Shown: positions 51,648-58,957, counted from the stretch's first letter. The stretch is 64,000 nt of DNA from Acidobacteriota bacterium (GCA_013289795.1 JABCZH010000007.1:243779-307778); one strand, 5' to 3'. Program-made: numbers and translations. The notes: generated by a model not told the origin, from the sequence alone.

Positions 51648-51959
51648 ATGATCGCGCGCATCTGGCGGGGCGTCACCCGCGAATCCGACAAAGACACTTA
51701 CTTCGCCTACTTGCAACAAACCGGCCTGAAGGAATACGCCGCAATCCCCGGCAATCGTGGCGTCTGGACCCTCCGCCGCGTCGCCGAGGGCAAGTGTGAA
51801 TTCACCCTCATCTCGCTCTGGGACTCCATGGAAGCCATCAAAGCTTTCGCCGGCCCCGATCCTGAAAAAGCCGTGTTCTACCCCGAGGACGGCAAGTTCC
51901 TGGTCGAACGAGGTCCCCGTGTCCTGCACTACGAAGTCTTGTCCGCTCCTCCGCGGTAA
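51648..51959 (+). CDS. small ABM/dabb-type stress protein or monooxygenase-like
   Basis: The 103-residue protein has the ferredoxin-like pattern of the antibiotic biosynthesis monooxygenase (ABM) superfamily: IARIWRGVTRESDKDTYFAY, GNRGVWTLRRVAEGKCEFTL (20) and LISLWDSMEAIKAFAG, closing with VERGPRVLHYEVL. The cytoplasmic ABM fold is used in small oxygenases and haem-binding proteins; no catalytic residues single out one function. The start ATG at 51648 has AGGAGGG seven bases before, the best ribosome site in this area. It is followed by a membrane protein gene after 18 bases. Confidence 0.75.
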   Translation: MIARIWRGVTRESDKDTYFAYLQQTGLKEYAAIPGNRGVWTLRRVAEGKCEFTLISLWDSMEAIKAFAGPDPEKAVFYPEDGKFLVERGPRVLHYEVLSAPPR

Positions 51960-51977
51960 AGGTTCCACTAGTGACGC

Positions 51978-52925
51978 ATGGCCGCCCAAGGTCTTAAACT
52001 GTACGAGAAACTCATGGACCGCCGCGTCTTCCAATTCCTGACTTGGCTCACCTGGCTGGCTCTGCCACTCATCGCCCTGCGTTACTGGCAAGTCTGGGAC
52101 CAACTACCGCTTCGCATGGCCACCCATTTCAACGCCAACGGCCAGCCCGACGGTTGGATGTCCCGCGACGTCTCCCTATGGTGCGGGCTCGGAGTCACCG
52201 CCTTCCTGCTCGTCATCTTTACCGCCGTACTCTTGGTCTGTTACTCGATAAAGACGGTGGACGCGGCCTCTTGGGCCCTGCTCGCCTTCTATTATTTTGT
52301 GCTCGGCATCGTCTCGTTCGGAAACTATGCCGTCATCGAATACAACCTCCACGGAACGCCCATCCAGCTTGCGATGCTCCTGTTCCTGACTCCACTGGCT
52401 ATCCTGATTCTGATTGCAATCGTGCTGGGCACACGGCGCGGCCACCCTCTGGCCACCCAAACCTGGCTCGCGCAGGAAACTCACGCCTCTCCGCTGCTTG
52501 CCATCGTCTTTCTCGTGCCGTTGTTCGTCGAGTTGTGGGTCCTTTCAACCACCAATCTAGGAAGCGTCCGCCTCGGCCTGGCGCTGCTCTGCCTGCTCTT
52601 CCTCTTGATCGCAATATTTGCCGGCAGCGGGTTCCGCTACTACTTTGGCTCCGCCGGCGTGGAAATTCGTGCCCTCGGCTATCGCCTGCGCTCCATCCCA
52701 GCATCCCAGATCACCAGCTACGCCATCGAGCCCTGGAACCTGCTGCGCGGCTACGGCATCCGCGGCATCGGAGGCACCCGCGCCTACGTTTGGTGCAACC
52801 AGGTTGTCCATATCAAGACGCCCCAAGGCGAAGTCTTTCTAGGACACACCCACCCCGAACGCATAATCCGCGATCTGGATATGATGAAACAAGCCCACAG
52901 CCTTGAGGGAGCAACCAAAGAATGA
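51978..52925 (+). CDS. DUF1648-containing membrane protein with PH-like tail
   Basis: The 315-residue protein has an N-terminal helix and the DUF1648 motif LPLRMATHFNANGQPDGWMS, which is shared with SdpI-type immunity proteins. Five more membrane helices follow, then a soluble C-terminal region (about 215-305) that looks like a bacterial PH domain (FGSAGVEIRALGYRLRSIPA, 20; VVHIKTPQGEVFLGH). It is an inner-membrane protein of unknown role. The start is ATG at 51978. It lies 18 bases after the ABM gene and probably shares its transcript. A CCTCTGTG-type repeat begins right after its stop. Confidence 0.75.
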   Translation: MAAQGLKLYEKLMDRRVFQFLTWLTWLALPLIALRYWQVWDQLPLRMATHFNANGQPDGWMSRDVSLWCGLGVTAFLLVIFTAVLLVCYSIKTVDAASWALLAFYYFVLGIVSFGNYAVIEYNLHGTPIQLAMLLFLTPLAILILIAIVLGTRRGHPLATQTWLAQETHASPLLAIVFLVPLFVELWVLSTTNLGSVRLGLALLCLLFLLIAIFAGSGFRYYFGSAGVEIRALGYRLRSIPASQITSYAIEPWNLLRGYGIRGIGGTRAYVWCNQVVHIKTPQGEVFLGHTHPERIIRDLDMMKQAHSLEGATKE

Positions 52926-52929
52926 CGTG

Positions 52930-52972
52930 CCTTCTGTGATCCTCTGTGCACCTCTGTGGTGAAAGGTTCTAA
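52930..52972 (+). repeat. CCTCTGTG-phrase repeat with GTGAAAGGTTCTAAG tail
   Basis: CCTTCTGTG, TCCTCTGTG and ACCTCTGTG are followed by GTGAAAGGTTCTAAG. The element starts a few bases after the stop of the DUF1648 gene. Confidence 0.7.
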
Positions 52973-53009
52973 GAATTCGCCGTAGTACTGATAGCTGACA
53001 GTCTCTCCT

Positions 53010-53465
53010 ATGCAAAAAGTCTTCCACTTCGATTCCCCGCCGGAACAATACATCGCCGACGCCGCCGTGCTCTGCTGTTTCGATCAGCGCATCCGCGAAG
53101 CCACCAGAGAATTTCTCCAGCGCCAGGGAATCCTGCGGCCGGACATGATCGTAGTAGCCGGCGGCGCAAGAACTCTAGCCTCGCCCCGCAATGACTTCGA
53201 ACGCGACTTCATCCTCGAACAAGTGCGCATGTCGATCCGCCTGCACAAAACCCAGCGCATGTTCCTGATGAGCCACTCCGACTGCGCCACCTACGGCGGC
53301 CTAGCCGCCTTCGACGGAGACCAGGAAAGGGAAGTGCAGCATCACCGGATAGAACTAAAACGCGCAGCAGAACTAGTGAAAGCGAATTTCCCCGAACTCA
53401 CAGTGGACTGCTTCTTCGTCAACTTTGACGGCGTCCATGCCGCGAACGCCGAACCATTGAAGTAG
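53010..53465 (+). CDS. small beta-carbonic-anhydrase-like protein
   Basis: The 151-residue protein resembles a minimal beta-class carbonic anhydrase. The zinc and active-site pattern CxDxR appears as CFDQR (Cys23, Asp25, Arg27) and the second metal pair as HSDC (His89, Cys92). It is about 50-60 residues shorter than typical enzymes, and the region around GGARTLASPRND replaces the usual RNAGG segment. It may hydrate CO2, or be a zinc-binding relative with another role; I infer only the fold and metal site. The start is ATG at 53010. It is convergent with the DinB-like gene. Confidence 0.65.
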   Translation: MQKVFHFDSPPEQYIADAAVLCCFDQRIREATREFLQRQGILRPDMIVVAGGARTLASPRNDFERDFILEQVRMSIRLHKTQRMFLMSHSDCATYGGLAAFDGDQEREVQHHRIELKRAAELVKANFPELTVDCFFVNFDGVHAANAEPLK

Positions 53466-53494
53466 ATCCAGCCAGCGACAGTTCCTGCCTAGTT

Positions 53495-54028
53495 TTAGTT
53501 CTTCGACCAGGGCGGCACCACGCCCGTCATGCGAGCGTACGCCACCAGTTGGCCCATGTGCTCGTTGTTATGCACGATCATGCGGAGGTACACATTCCCA
53601 ACCGTCGTGTCCGCGCCGCTGGCTTTGACTTTACGCGCAAGGTCGGCAGGCGTGGCGGCCGCATGTGCCTTCTTCACGGCATCCAGCGAGCGCTTGAGCC
53701 ACTCGATCACTTCCGCCTTGGACGTGACCTTCTTGACCATATCTCGATTGAAGTCCGCAGGCGCTTTCTGACCGGCGAGGTCGAGCATATAGAAATTCGC
53801 CACTACCAGGTGGATGTACACTTCGCTGGTGGACCGCACTCCTTCCGCAGGACGCCACGCGAAGGTGGCCGCCGGCGTTGCCTCAGCCAGTGCAGTCAAC
53901 TGGCTGGAAACGTGCTCCCACTCTCCCTCGTATCCTCCCCACAACCCCTCGCCGATCTCCTGGGCAAACAACATGGGCGTGCTCAACAAAAGCCATAACA
54001 GAAACACTTTCACAAGGCTTGTCTTCAC
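53495..54028 (-). CDS. secreted DinB-like protein 1
   Basis: This 177-residue protein has a signal peptide (KTSLVKVFLLWLLLSTPMLF) and a DinB/YfiT four-helix domain. The motif HNNEHMGQLVAYARMTGVVP, with the metal-binding histidines, is shared with the DinB-like protein at 60321. The first ligand is expected in the SEVYIHLVVANFYML helix. The family includes DNA-damage-induced proteins and thiol or metal-dependent transferases, mostly cytoplasmic; a secreted form is less usual. The start is GTG at 54028 with GAGGAG upstream. It is convergent with the carbonic-anhydrase-like gene. Confidence 0.8.
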   Translation of the reverse strand: MKTSLVKVFLLWLLLSTPMLFAQEIGEGLWGGYEGEWEHVSSQLTALAEATPAATFAWRPAEGVRSTSEVYIHLVVANFYMLDLAGQKAPADFNRDMVKKVTSKAEVIEWLKRSLDAVKKAHAAATPADLARKVKASGADTTVGNVYLRMIVHNNEHMGQLVAYARMTGVVPPWSKN

Positions 54029-54350
54029 GAAGCAGCTCCTCGAACAAATTAGTGTTGTCACAATCATCCCGGTTGGATGCACAAAGCCGCTGGAAGTTAA
54101 CAAAAGTTCGCGGGTGGGCGGATGGCCACTCGTTACGTCTTCAATTTGCACCCTGGGCGATCCCGCGTTTCACACAGAATGACTTGCCGGGCCTCGCCGC
54201 GCTGCGTAACATGATGGGAACGTTAACCACGACCACACGCGGGAGTCGAGCCATTTCCAGAAACCTAGCAGAGAAGGGTCGGATTGCACCTGAGTGTTGA
54301 AGTTTGTATGGTCTCGGGATTTACTTGCATTCCCGTATCGAGAGAAAACC

Positions 54351-54383
54351 GGGGCACGTCCCGTCCGTCTGCCCGCATTTCCC
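54351..54383 (-). repeat. GGAAATGCGGGG-ACAGACGG family, degraded copy
   Basis: On the minus strand it starts GGGAAATGCGGGCAGACGG and ends GACGGGACGTGCCCC. It matches the copies at 58696 and 59585 with small deletions. Confidence 0.65.
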
Positions 54384-54394
54384 AAGTTGTGGGA

Positions 54395-54425
54395 TTCACA
54401 AAGGAGACCGCGACATCCGTATAAT
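54395..54425 (+). promoter_or_regulatory. probable promoter of the five-gene operon
   Basis: A perfect TATAAT (54420-54425) has TTCACA 19 bases upstream (54395-54400). Transcription would start about 12 bases before the ATG at 54445, giving a short leader with GAGG as ribosome site. Confidence 0.55.
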
Positions 54426-54444
54426 CCAATGCCTGTGAGGCGCA

Positions 54445-54696
54445 ATGACGAAAACGACGAGCTTTCAAGGGGACATTCGCCCGCTCTTTACGGAGCGAGA
54501 CATTCAAGGCATGAGCAAGGCGTTCAACCTGGCAAATTACGATGACGTCAAAAAGCACGCGGGAGCAATCTACGATCGCATTCGTGGAATCGGCGGCGCT
54601 GTAATGCCGCCTCCACCACCAAGAGGAGAAGGACCTTGGCAGCAATCTCGGATTGAACTGTTCGCGAAGTGGATGGCGGACGGGTTCCAGCCTTAA
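54445..54696 (+). CDS. small conserved hypothetical, 'DIRPLF' type
   Basis: The 83-residue protein has the pattern FQGDIRPLFTERDIQGM, NLANYDDVKKHAGAIYDRI, VMPPPPPRGEGPW and RIELFAKWMADGFQP. This arrangement resembles a c-type cytochrome end region (as in FxxDIxPLFxxxD proteins) but has no CxxCH, so no haem is bound covalently. I know it only as a conserved hypothetical. It is soluble, without a signal. It is the first gene of a run of five in the same direction. The ATG at 54445 has a good promoter 20 bases upstream. Confidence 0.65.
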   Translation: MTKTTSFQGDIRPLFTERDIQGMSKAFNLANYDDVKKHAGAIYDRIRGIGGAVMPPPPPRGEGPWQQSRIELFAKWMADGFQP

Positions 54697-54733
54697 TCGG
54701 CCACCAAGCGCCCAGAGCTTTGAAGGAGGACGT

Positions 54734-55174
54734 ATGTCAAGCGAAGTCCAGCCTCACCAGCCCGGGCAGGAAGTTTTCAAAGCCATCTTGCCCGACGATG
54801 TGGATTGGAAACCGTTCCCGGCGTTCCCGCCTTCGGTCCGGCTGGCGGTCGTCGTCGGTCAGCCGTCGAAGCCCGGCCCGTACACAATCAGAGTTAAATC
54901 GCCCCACGGAGCGAAGTTGATGCCTCACAAGCACTCTGAGGATCGAGTCTATACGGTGATTTCCGGCGTGTTTTACATCGGACTGGGTGATGAATTCGAC
55001 GCGAGTAAGTTGCAAGCTTATCCGCCCGGCGCGGTGATCATTCTCCCTGGCAACACGCACCATTTCCACTGGGCGAAATCCGGCGAATACATCACCCAAA
55101 TTACCGCAATGGGGCCGCTTGGACTGGAATACCTCAACCCGAAAGACGATCCGCGAAATAACAACGCGACTTGA
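54734..55174 (+). CDS. cupin-domain protein
   Basis: The 146-residue protein has a single cupin barrel. The metal-binding motif 1 is AKLMPHKHSEDRVYTVISG (His at HKH and a Glu), and motif 2 is PGAVIILPGNTHHFHWA with a His. Small one-domain cupins bind iron, manganese or nickel and act as oxygenases, isomerases or sensors; the reaction is not readable. The start ATG at 54734 has AAGGAGG four bases away. It lies 38 bases after the DIRPLF gene and 10 before the SnoaL-like gene. Confidence 0.82.
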   Translation: MSSEVQPHQPGQEVFKAILPDDVDWKPFPAFPPSVRLAVVVGQPSKPGPYTIRVKSPHGAKLMPHKHSEDRVYTVISGVFYIGLGDEFDASKLQAYPPGAVIILPGNTHHFHWAKSGEYITQITAMGPLGLEYLNPKDDPRNNNAT

Positions 55175-55183
55175 GAGCTGAAG

Positions 55184-55597
55184 ATGAACGACCAACAAAA
55201 GCACGATTCTGCACCGCAAGATCAAGCGATCCGTGCGGCACTGGATCAGCATTGGGCGGCCTCCGATACCAACGATTTTGAAACCGAGCACCGCATTTAT
55301 CACGAGGACGCGGTGCTGGAATACCCGCAGTCAGGCGAGCGCACCCGCGGACGACGCAACATACAGGGCCAACGCGCCAGTCAGCCGAACAAGAAGCGGT
55401 TTACCGTCCGAAGAATCATTGGCAGCGGTGATCTTTGGGTCACCGAATTCATCCTGACCTATGACGGCAAGCCGTCCTACACGGTGAGCATCGTGGAGTT
55501 CACGGGCGACAAGGTCGCGCGGGAAACACAGTACTTTGCGGATCCATTCCCAGCTCCCGCATCGCGCGCCCAATGGGTCGAACGGATGGACACATAA
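55184..55597 (+). CDS. SnoaL/NTF2-like protein
   Basis: The 137-residue protein has the NTF2-like cone fold used by SnoaL polyketide cyclases, ketosteroid isomerases and many uncharacterised proteins. Characteristic segments are AIRAALDQHWAASDTNDFET (20), YHEDAVLEYPQSGERTRG and the closing WVTEFILTYDGKPSYTVSIV (20) with EFTGDKVARETQYFADPF. The Asp or His positions could be catalytic, but no specific family is evident. The ATG at 55184 follows GAGAGCTGAAG. It is one base from DoxX in practice (stop 55597, next start 55599), so the two are coupled. Confidence 0.78.
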   Translation: MNDQQKHDSAPQDQAIRAALDQHWAASDTNDFETEHRIYHEDAVLEYPQSGERTRGRRNIQGQRASQPNKKRFTVRRIIGSGDLWVTEFILTYDGKPSYTVSIVEFTGDKVARETQYFADPFPAPASRAQWVERMDT

Positions 55598-55598
55598 T

Positions 55599-56072
55599 AT
55601 GGATTGGAAACGGTTGCTCCAGTTCGCGCTGTTGGGTAGCAGTGATGTGGAACAATATGCCATCCTGCTCGTACGGGTTTCGATCGGGCTGTTCTTCGCC
55701 ATCTCCGGCGGAAACAAATTGTTTGTCGCCGGCGGCACGAAACCCGTTTACGACACACTGGTTCAGGCCAAGGTCCCGTTTCCCCGCCAGACGGCTTATT
55801 TTGTGGCGGGTGTCGAGTTCGTTGGTGGATCCTTACTGGCCGCAGGGTTTCTGTCGAGCCTGGCTGGCGTGGCTTTATTGATCGATATGATCGTCGCCAC
55901 TCTGACCAGCGCGGTTTCCACCTTGCCGAAAGGACTTTCGCCTCTTAGCTGGCTCGACGATCTCCTTTACCTTCCGGAAGTCCTGTATGTGCTCTTCTTT
56001 GTCTGGCTGATCTGCTCCGGTCCGGGAAAGTTCAGTGTCGATTACTGGCTCGCCGGCAAGTTACTGAGATGA
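55599..56072 (+). CDS. DoxX-family membrane protein
   Basis: This inner-membrane protein of 157 residues has four helices (about 20-37, 60-80, 85-105, 125-145). It has the DoxX motif VRVSIGLFFAISGGNKLFVA (20) with GLFF and a GxxKL pair, followed by VEFVGGSLLAAGFLSSLAGV (20). DoxX proteins are associated with quinone or thiosulphate oxidation and with stress operons; the exact activity is undefined. The ATG at 55599 follows the SnoaL-like gene by one base. Together with cupin and SRPBCC genes it suggests a detoxification or redox-stress operon, an inference from company only. Confidence 0.82.
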   Translation: MDWKRLLQFALLGSSDVEQYAILLVRVSIGLFFAISGGNKLFVAGGTKPVYDTLVQAKVPFPRQTAYFVAGVEFVGGSLLAAGFLSSLAGVALLIDMIVATLTSAVSTLPKGLSPLSWLDDLLYLPEVLYVLFFVWLICSGPGKFSVDYWLAGKLLR

Positions 56073-56133
56073 TCGAATCGACGACCCACCCTCGTGACCC
56101 ACAAATCACCATTCACTACAGGAGAACGTATTT

Positions 56134-56592
56134 ATGAAAAACGAATTCATGAAAAAAGAGAATTTCACCGCCAGCTTTTCCGTAGACCAATCTCCCCAGC
56201 AGGCCTTCGATGCCATCAATAATGTTCGCGGATGGTGGTCCGGAGAGATCGAGGGCGTCACCGACAAACTTGGCGCAGAGTTCACCTACCGCTACCAAGA
56301 GGTCCACCGTTCCAAACAGAAGGTCACCGAACTCATCCCTGGCAAGAAAATCGTTTGGCACGTGGTAGACAGCCACCTCGGCTTTCGCAAAGAAAATGAG
56401 TGGACGGGCACCGACATCGTCTTCGATATCTCTCAAAAAGACGGCAAGACCGAAGTCCGCTTTACCCACATCGGCTTGGTTCCTGCCTTCCAATGTTACG
56501 GCGACTGCTCCGGCGCATGGGGCGTGCTCATAAACCAGAACCTGCGCAAGCTGATCACCACCGGCAAAGCTCAGCCCGACGCATTCGCGTGA
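56134..56592 (+). CDS. SRPBCC (AHSA1-like) protein
   Basis: The 152-residue protein has the START/SRPBCC fold, with [20 protein letters not shown] (20), [20 protein letters not shown] (20) and the C-terminal helix [17 protein letters not shown]. The first two follow the AHSA1 (activator of Hsp90 homologue) pattern. Such proteins bind hydrophobic ligands; no partner is known here. The start is ATG at 56134, with an alternative ATG five codons in, and AGGAG upstream. It is the fifth gene of the operon from 54445, 62 bases after DoxX. The repetitive secreted gene faces it from the other strand. Confidence 0.8.
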   Translation: MKNEFMKKENFTASFSVDQSPQQAFDAINNVRGWWSGEIEGVTDKLGAEFTYRYQEVHRSKQKVTELIPGKKIVWHVVDSHLGFRKENEWTGTDIVFDISQKDGKTEVRFTHIGLVPAFQCYGDCSGAWGVLINQNLRKLITTGKAQPDAFA

Positions 56593-56607
56593 AACTCAGA
56601 AGAAATG

Positions 56608-57780
56608 TTATTTCGCTTTGGAAGGCGAAACCTGAACTTCGATTGCATTAACGTTATTCGACTTCGACATATCGACAAAGACCTCGCCACGACTCCAGCT
56701 ACCGTCGCGCATTTGAATGGTCCGGACAGCTTGGGCTCCGGAAGGCCCCGAGCGCACCGTGTCCGTATTCTCCGTGATCACCCGTAGGCCGCCTCCGGGA
56801 TTGCCGGGGTTAGGTTGCTCCGTCACTGTGATGGTTTGTTGCCCGTCCGAGTTTGTATGCTGGGTGGTCGCCACCCGCTGCATCAGGTGAAGGCCGTTTT
56901 CGCGACCCATCCCCGGAACATCGACGGAATAGGTTTCCTGAGAGTTTTGCTTTTCTCCAGCACCGTCGACGGATTCTTTGCCTACGGTGCGGCTAACTTC
57001 ACTTAGCTTGCCATCAGAATCGGGGCGGGAGACTTGCTCCTCGGTGCGGCGGATCTTGCCATCGTCCGTGACTGTCGTTTGCCGTACTTCGCCCACCTCC
57101 CACTTCCCCGCGCCATCGGGCAGCAACGTGGTCTTCTTGATTTCGACCGTGTCGCCGCTGCGTATCTGGTGTTCCAGCACCTCTGTGGCGGGAGCCATGC
57201 TGCCATTAATGTTCAGCAGTACGGTGGTTTTCGTATCTTGCTCGTCCGCACCGGTCTTTCGCGTCTCTTGAATTTCGCGCCGGGCCAATTGCAGATTCCC
57301 GTTCGCATCCGGATTCGAGCTGGTGCGTATGCTCTTCGAGTCGCCCCCCGGAAGCGCTTGTTTTTCTTCTTCCGACACTTGGAACAAGGTCTTAGTTCCG
57401 TTGCCATCCTGGACATAAGTGCGAGTCGTGGTACGCGTCACCGTCGCACTGACCTTCACCGTCTCAGTTTCAATGTCCTGATAGGGTGCGAACCTCCCGT
57501 CCGGCCCGCGGGTCTGGACATGTTGCACGTCCATCGTCCGATCACCGTTCTGGGTATGACTCTGGGATGTACGCATGGGATTGCTGGAGCCTGCTTGTGA
57601 CTCCGTCGTAGCCGTCCAGGAGTTGGTCGAATCGCCAGCTTGTGAGTCGGACGTTTGCCCCACGACGGCACCCGTAAAGAAAAGACATAGGGGCAGCGCG
57701 AGAAACGCGAAGCGGAACCAGCGCCGGGCGAGTACCAATTCCCGTGGTTCATTCCTTCCGGCGATATTCGCACTCCGCAT
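56608..57780 (-). CDS. secreted repetitive protein of unknown function
   Basis: I do not recognise a family. The protein (390 residues) has an N-terminal basic segment and signal helix (WFRFAFLALPLCLFFTGAVV). A long hydrophilic region follows in which short strands of the form xxxDGKxxxTxxxVxRxD recur (for example TTVTDDGKIRRTEEQVSR and RPDSDGKLSEVSRTVG), about five times. It is poor in Cys and rich in Thr, Gln and Gly. It probably forms an extended beta structure in the periplasm or outside the cell. The ATG at 57780 has GGGGGAGA ahead. It lies 166 bases downstream of the antitoxin gene, beyond a heptamer array, and converges on the SRPBCC gene. Confidence 0.7.
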   Translation of the reverse strand: MRSANIAGRNEPRELVLARRWFRFAFLALPLCLFFTGAVVGQTSDSQAGDSTNSWTATTESQAGSSNPMRTSQSHTQNGDRTMDVQHVQTRGPDGRFAPYQDIETETVKVSATVTRTTTRTYVQDGNGTKTLFQVSEEEKQALPGGDSKSIRTSSNPDANGNLQLARREIQETRKTGADEQDTKTTVLLNINGSMAPATEVLEHQIRSGDTVEIKKTTLLPDGAGKWEVGEVRQTTVTDDGKIRRTEEQVSRPDSDGKLSEVSRTVGKESVDGAGEKQNSQETYSVDVPGMGRENGLHLMQRVATTQHTNSDGQQTITVTEQPNPGNPGGGLRVITENTDTVRSGPSGAQAVRTIQMRDGSWSRGEVFVDMSKSNNVNAIEVQVSPSKAK

Positions 57781-57815
57781 ATCGTCATTCTCCCCCTGCC
57801 AGAGTTCAATGTCCA

Positions 57816-57869
57816 GCAGGGTGCAAGGTGCAGGGTGCCCCGGGTCTCGCTGGTTTTGCGAGACCTGGG
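57816..57869. repeat. heptamer array (GCAGGGT/GCAAGGT) joined to a hairpin
   Basis: GCAGGGT, GCAAGGT, GCAGGGT and a degraded GCCCCGG run from 57816 to 57843. The hairpin CCCGGGTCTCGC/GCGAGACCTGGG spans 57838-57869 with a seven-base loop. It lies between the antitoxin gene and the next minus-strand gene. Confidence 0.55.
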
Positions 57870-57945
57870 AGCGGCCACATCCGCTGCGTCGGTCATATGT
57901 ATTGACCGTTTGTTGTCGTAACTTTGATGATCGGGTGAGAGGAGT

Positions 57946-58227
57946 CTAGACGAGTTCTAGCCGAACCTGACGACCGACAACGGCGGCAGCTTTTTGCAGG
58001 GTACCCAAGGTCACGGCACCGTTCTCGGGATCAAGCAGCCGATCCAGCGCAGCACGGCTCGTATGCATCCGGCGCGCCATTTCGACCTTGGTCAGGCCTT
58101 TTTGCTGCATGGCAGCCGCAACTTGGCGGGCAACGACCCGTTTGATCGCGGCCGCGCTAACTTTCTCATAGAGACCTTCATCGCGCAACCAGCTGTCGAA
58201 GCTCGATCCGATATTCTTCTTTTTCAT
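57946..58227 (-). CDS. XRE-type antitoxin
   Basis: The 93-residue protein has a helix-turn-helix of the XRE/Cro family at about residues 42-75 (GLTKVEMARRMHTSRAALDR, 20). It follows an N-terminal dimerisation part and is followed by a C-terminal segment with LQKAAAVVGRQVRLEL. It overlaps the 3' end of the toxin gene by four bases, the order toxin-antitoxin, as in HigBA-type systems. It is expected to neutralise the toxin and repress the shared promoter at 58585-58611. The start is ATG at 58227. Family and arrangement are known from established type II systems; the pairing here is inferred from neighbourhood. Confidence 0.85.
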   Translation of the reverse strand: MKKKNIGSSFDSWLRDEGLYEKVSAAAIKRVVARQVAAAMQQKGLTKVEMARRMHTSRAALDRLLDPENGAVTLGTLQKAAAVVGRQVRLELV

Positions 58228-58577
58228 GAGTCCGCACCCTTCTTCCGTTTCAAGGCCAGATCGATTTCCTGGTCAGGTGTTTTCTGCGTTTTCTTCATGA
58301 AGCCATGCAGGAGCACCATGCAATCCTTCTCAACGCAAAAAATCATGCGGGCGATACGACCGTGCGGCAAGCTGCTTCGGACTTCCCACAGCCCGCGGCC
58401 GAGCGAGCGTACCAGCGGCATGCCAATAGGCCAGGAAAACTCGACATCCTTGATGTCTTCGCCGATGATCCTTCGATCCTCAGCGTGGAGACTCTTAAGC
58501 CATTCCCGCACAGGCTCCCGTCCGCTATCGGAGCGATAAAACCGTGCCGGCAGCCGCTTTAGATCCCGTCCATTCAA
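58224..58577 (-). CDS. RelE/HigB-type toxin (phage Gp49-like)
   Basis: The protein of about 117 residues has the RelE-like toxin pattern of the Gp49/HigB group: REPVREWLKSLHAEDRRIIG (20), GRGLWEVRSSLPHGRIARMI (20) and the C-terminal LLHGFMKKTQKTPDQEIDLA (20). Such toxins cut mRNA at the ribosome. The start codon is uncertain. A longer frame reaches TTG at 58592, but that lies inside the -10 element. TTG at 58577 (leaderless) or a later codon is more likely. The antitoxin start overlaps its stop by four bases. It is the first gene of the pair. Confidence 0.82.
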   Translation of the reverse strand: MNGRDLKRLPARFYRSDSGREPVREWLKSLHAEDRRIIGEDIKDVEFSWPIGMPLVRSLGRGLWEVRSSLPHGRIARMIFCVEKDCMVLLHGFMKKTQKTPDQEIDLALKRKKGADS

Positions 58578-58584
58578 AAGGCAG

Positions 58585-58611
58585 TGTACCAATTGTGGTA
58601 CAGAAAGTCAA
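58585..58611 (-). promoter_or_regulatory. promoter and operator of the toxin-antitoxin pair
   Basis: On the minus strand, TTGACT (58606-58611) and TACACT (58583-58588) are 17 bases apart, a near-ideal sigma-70 promoter. Between and over them lies a perfect inverted repeat, TGTACC and GGTACA around six bases (58585-58602), placed where a bound antitoxin would block RNA polymerase. Autoregulation is inferred from position. Confidence 0.8.
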
Positions 58612-58625
58612 GGAGCTTTGAACGC

Positions 58626-58653
58626 GGCCCGGTCTTCGGTTCGGGCCTTTTTT
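58626..58653 (+). terminator. orphan rho-independent terminator
   Basis: GGCCCG and CGGGCC flank a ten-base loop and are followed by TTTTTT on the plus strand. No plus-strand gene lies upstream within 2 kb, so it is either a remnant or it insulates the toxin-antitoxin promoter. Confidence 0.7.
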
Positions 58654-58695
58654 GCGTGTTTCCAGCAATAGCAAGTAATTCTTGGAACCCGCGTC

Positions 58696-58739
58696 GGAAA
58701 TGCGGGGACGGAAATGCGGGGACAGACGGGACGTTCACC
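58696..58739 (+). repeat. GGAAATGCGGGGAC tandem pair with ACAGACGGG tail
   Basis: Two exact copies of the 14-base unit GGAAATGCGGGGAC are followed by AGACGGGACGTTCACC. The unit recurs at 59585 and, inverted, at 54351. Confidence 0.75.
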
Positions 58740-58765
58740 AGCGTTTCTTTCGGCCCGGCGGGTGG

Positions 58766-58795
58766 CCCACCTTTCGCGGTGTTCCGAAAGGTGGG
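58766..58795. repeat. REP-like palindrome, CCCACCTTTCG type (copy 2)
   Basis: CCCACCTTTCG and CGAAAGGTGGG form a perfect 11-base stem around an eight-base loop. It is related to the palindromes at 50333 and 60242. Confidence 0.75.
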
Positions 58796-58957
58796 GCGAA
58801 TGGAGCGCCGCCCTCACCGGGGTTTACCGACCGGAGCCCGCGCCTGCAATCGGGAGACCCGTTTTATAGAGAATGGCTTTGTGGCGCGGGTCAGGGCTGG
58901 AGGCGTCGTATAATGGAGAGCCTTTACATCGATAACTGCTTGCCTTTTACAGTGGAA

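Larger units (their letters stand above)
54029..54444. other. 416-base gap: degraded repeat and a promoter, no gene
   Basis: No protein gene is visible. The region contains an inverted copy of the GGGGACAGACGG-type repeat (54351-54383) and a TATAAT promoter (54420-54425) for the operon starting at 54445. Confidence 0.5.
58593..58957. other. 365-base gap made of repeat elements and a terminator, no gene
   Basis: From left to right: the promoter region of the toxin pair, a terminator hairpin on the plus strand (58626), two tandem GGAAATGCGGGGAC units (58696), and a REP-like palindrome (58766). After these comes a stretch I cannot assign. No coding frame is convincing. Confidence 0.5.

Noticed and set aside
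58626..58653. Terminator as the end of a lost plus-strand gene or tRNA
   Set aside because: No tRNA or coding remnant is visible upstream, so I report only the hairpin.
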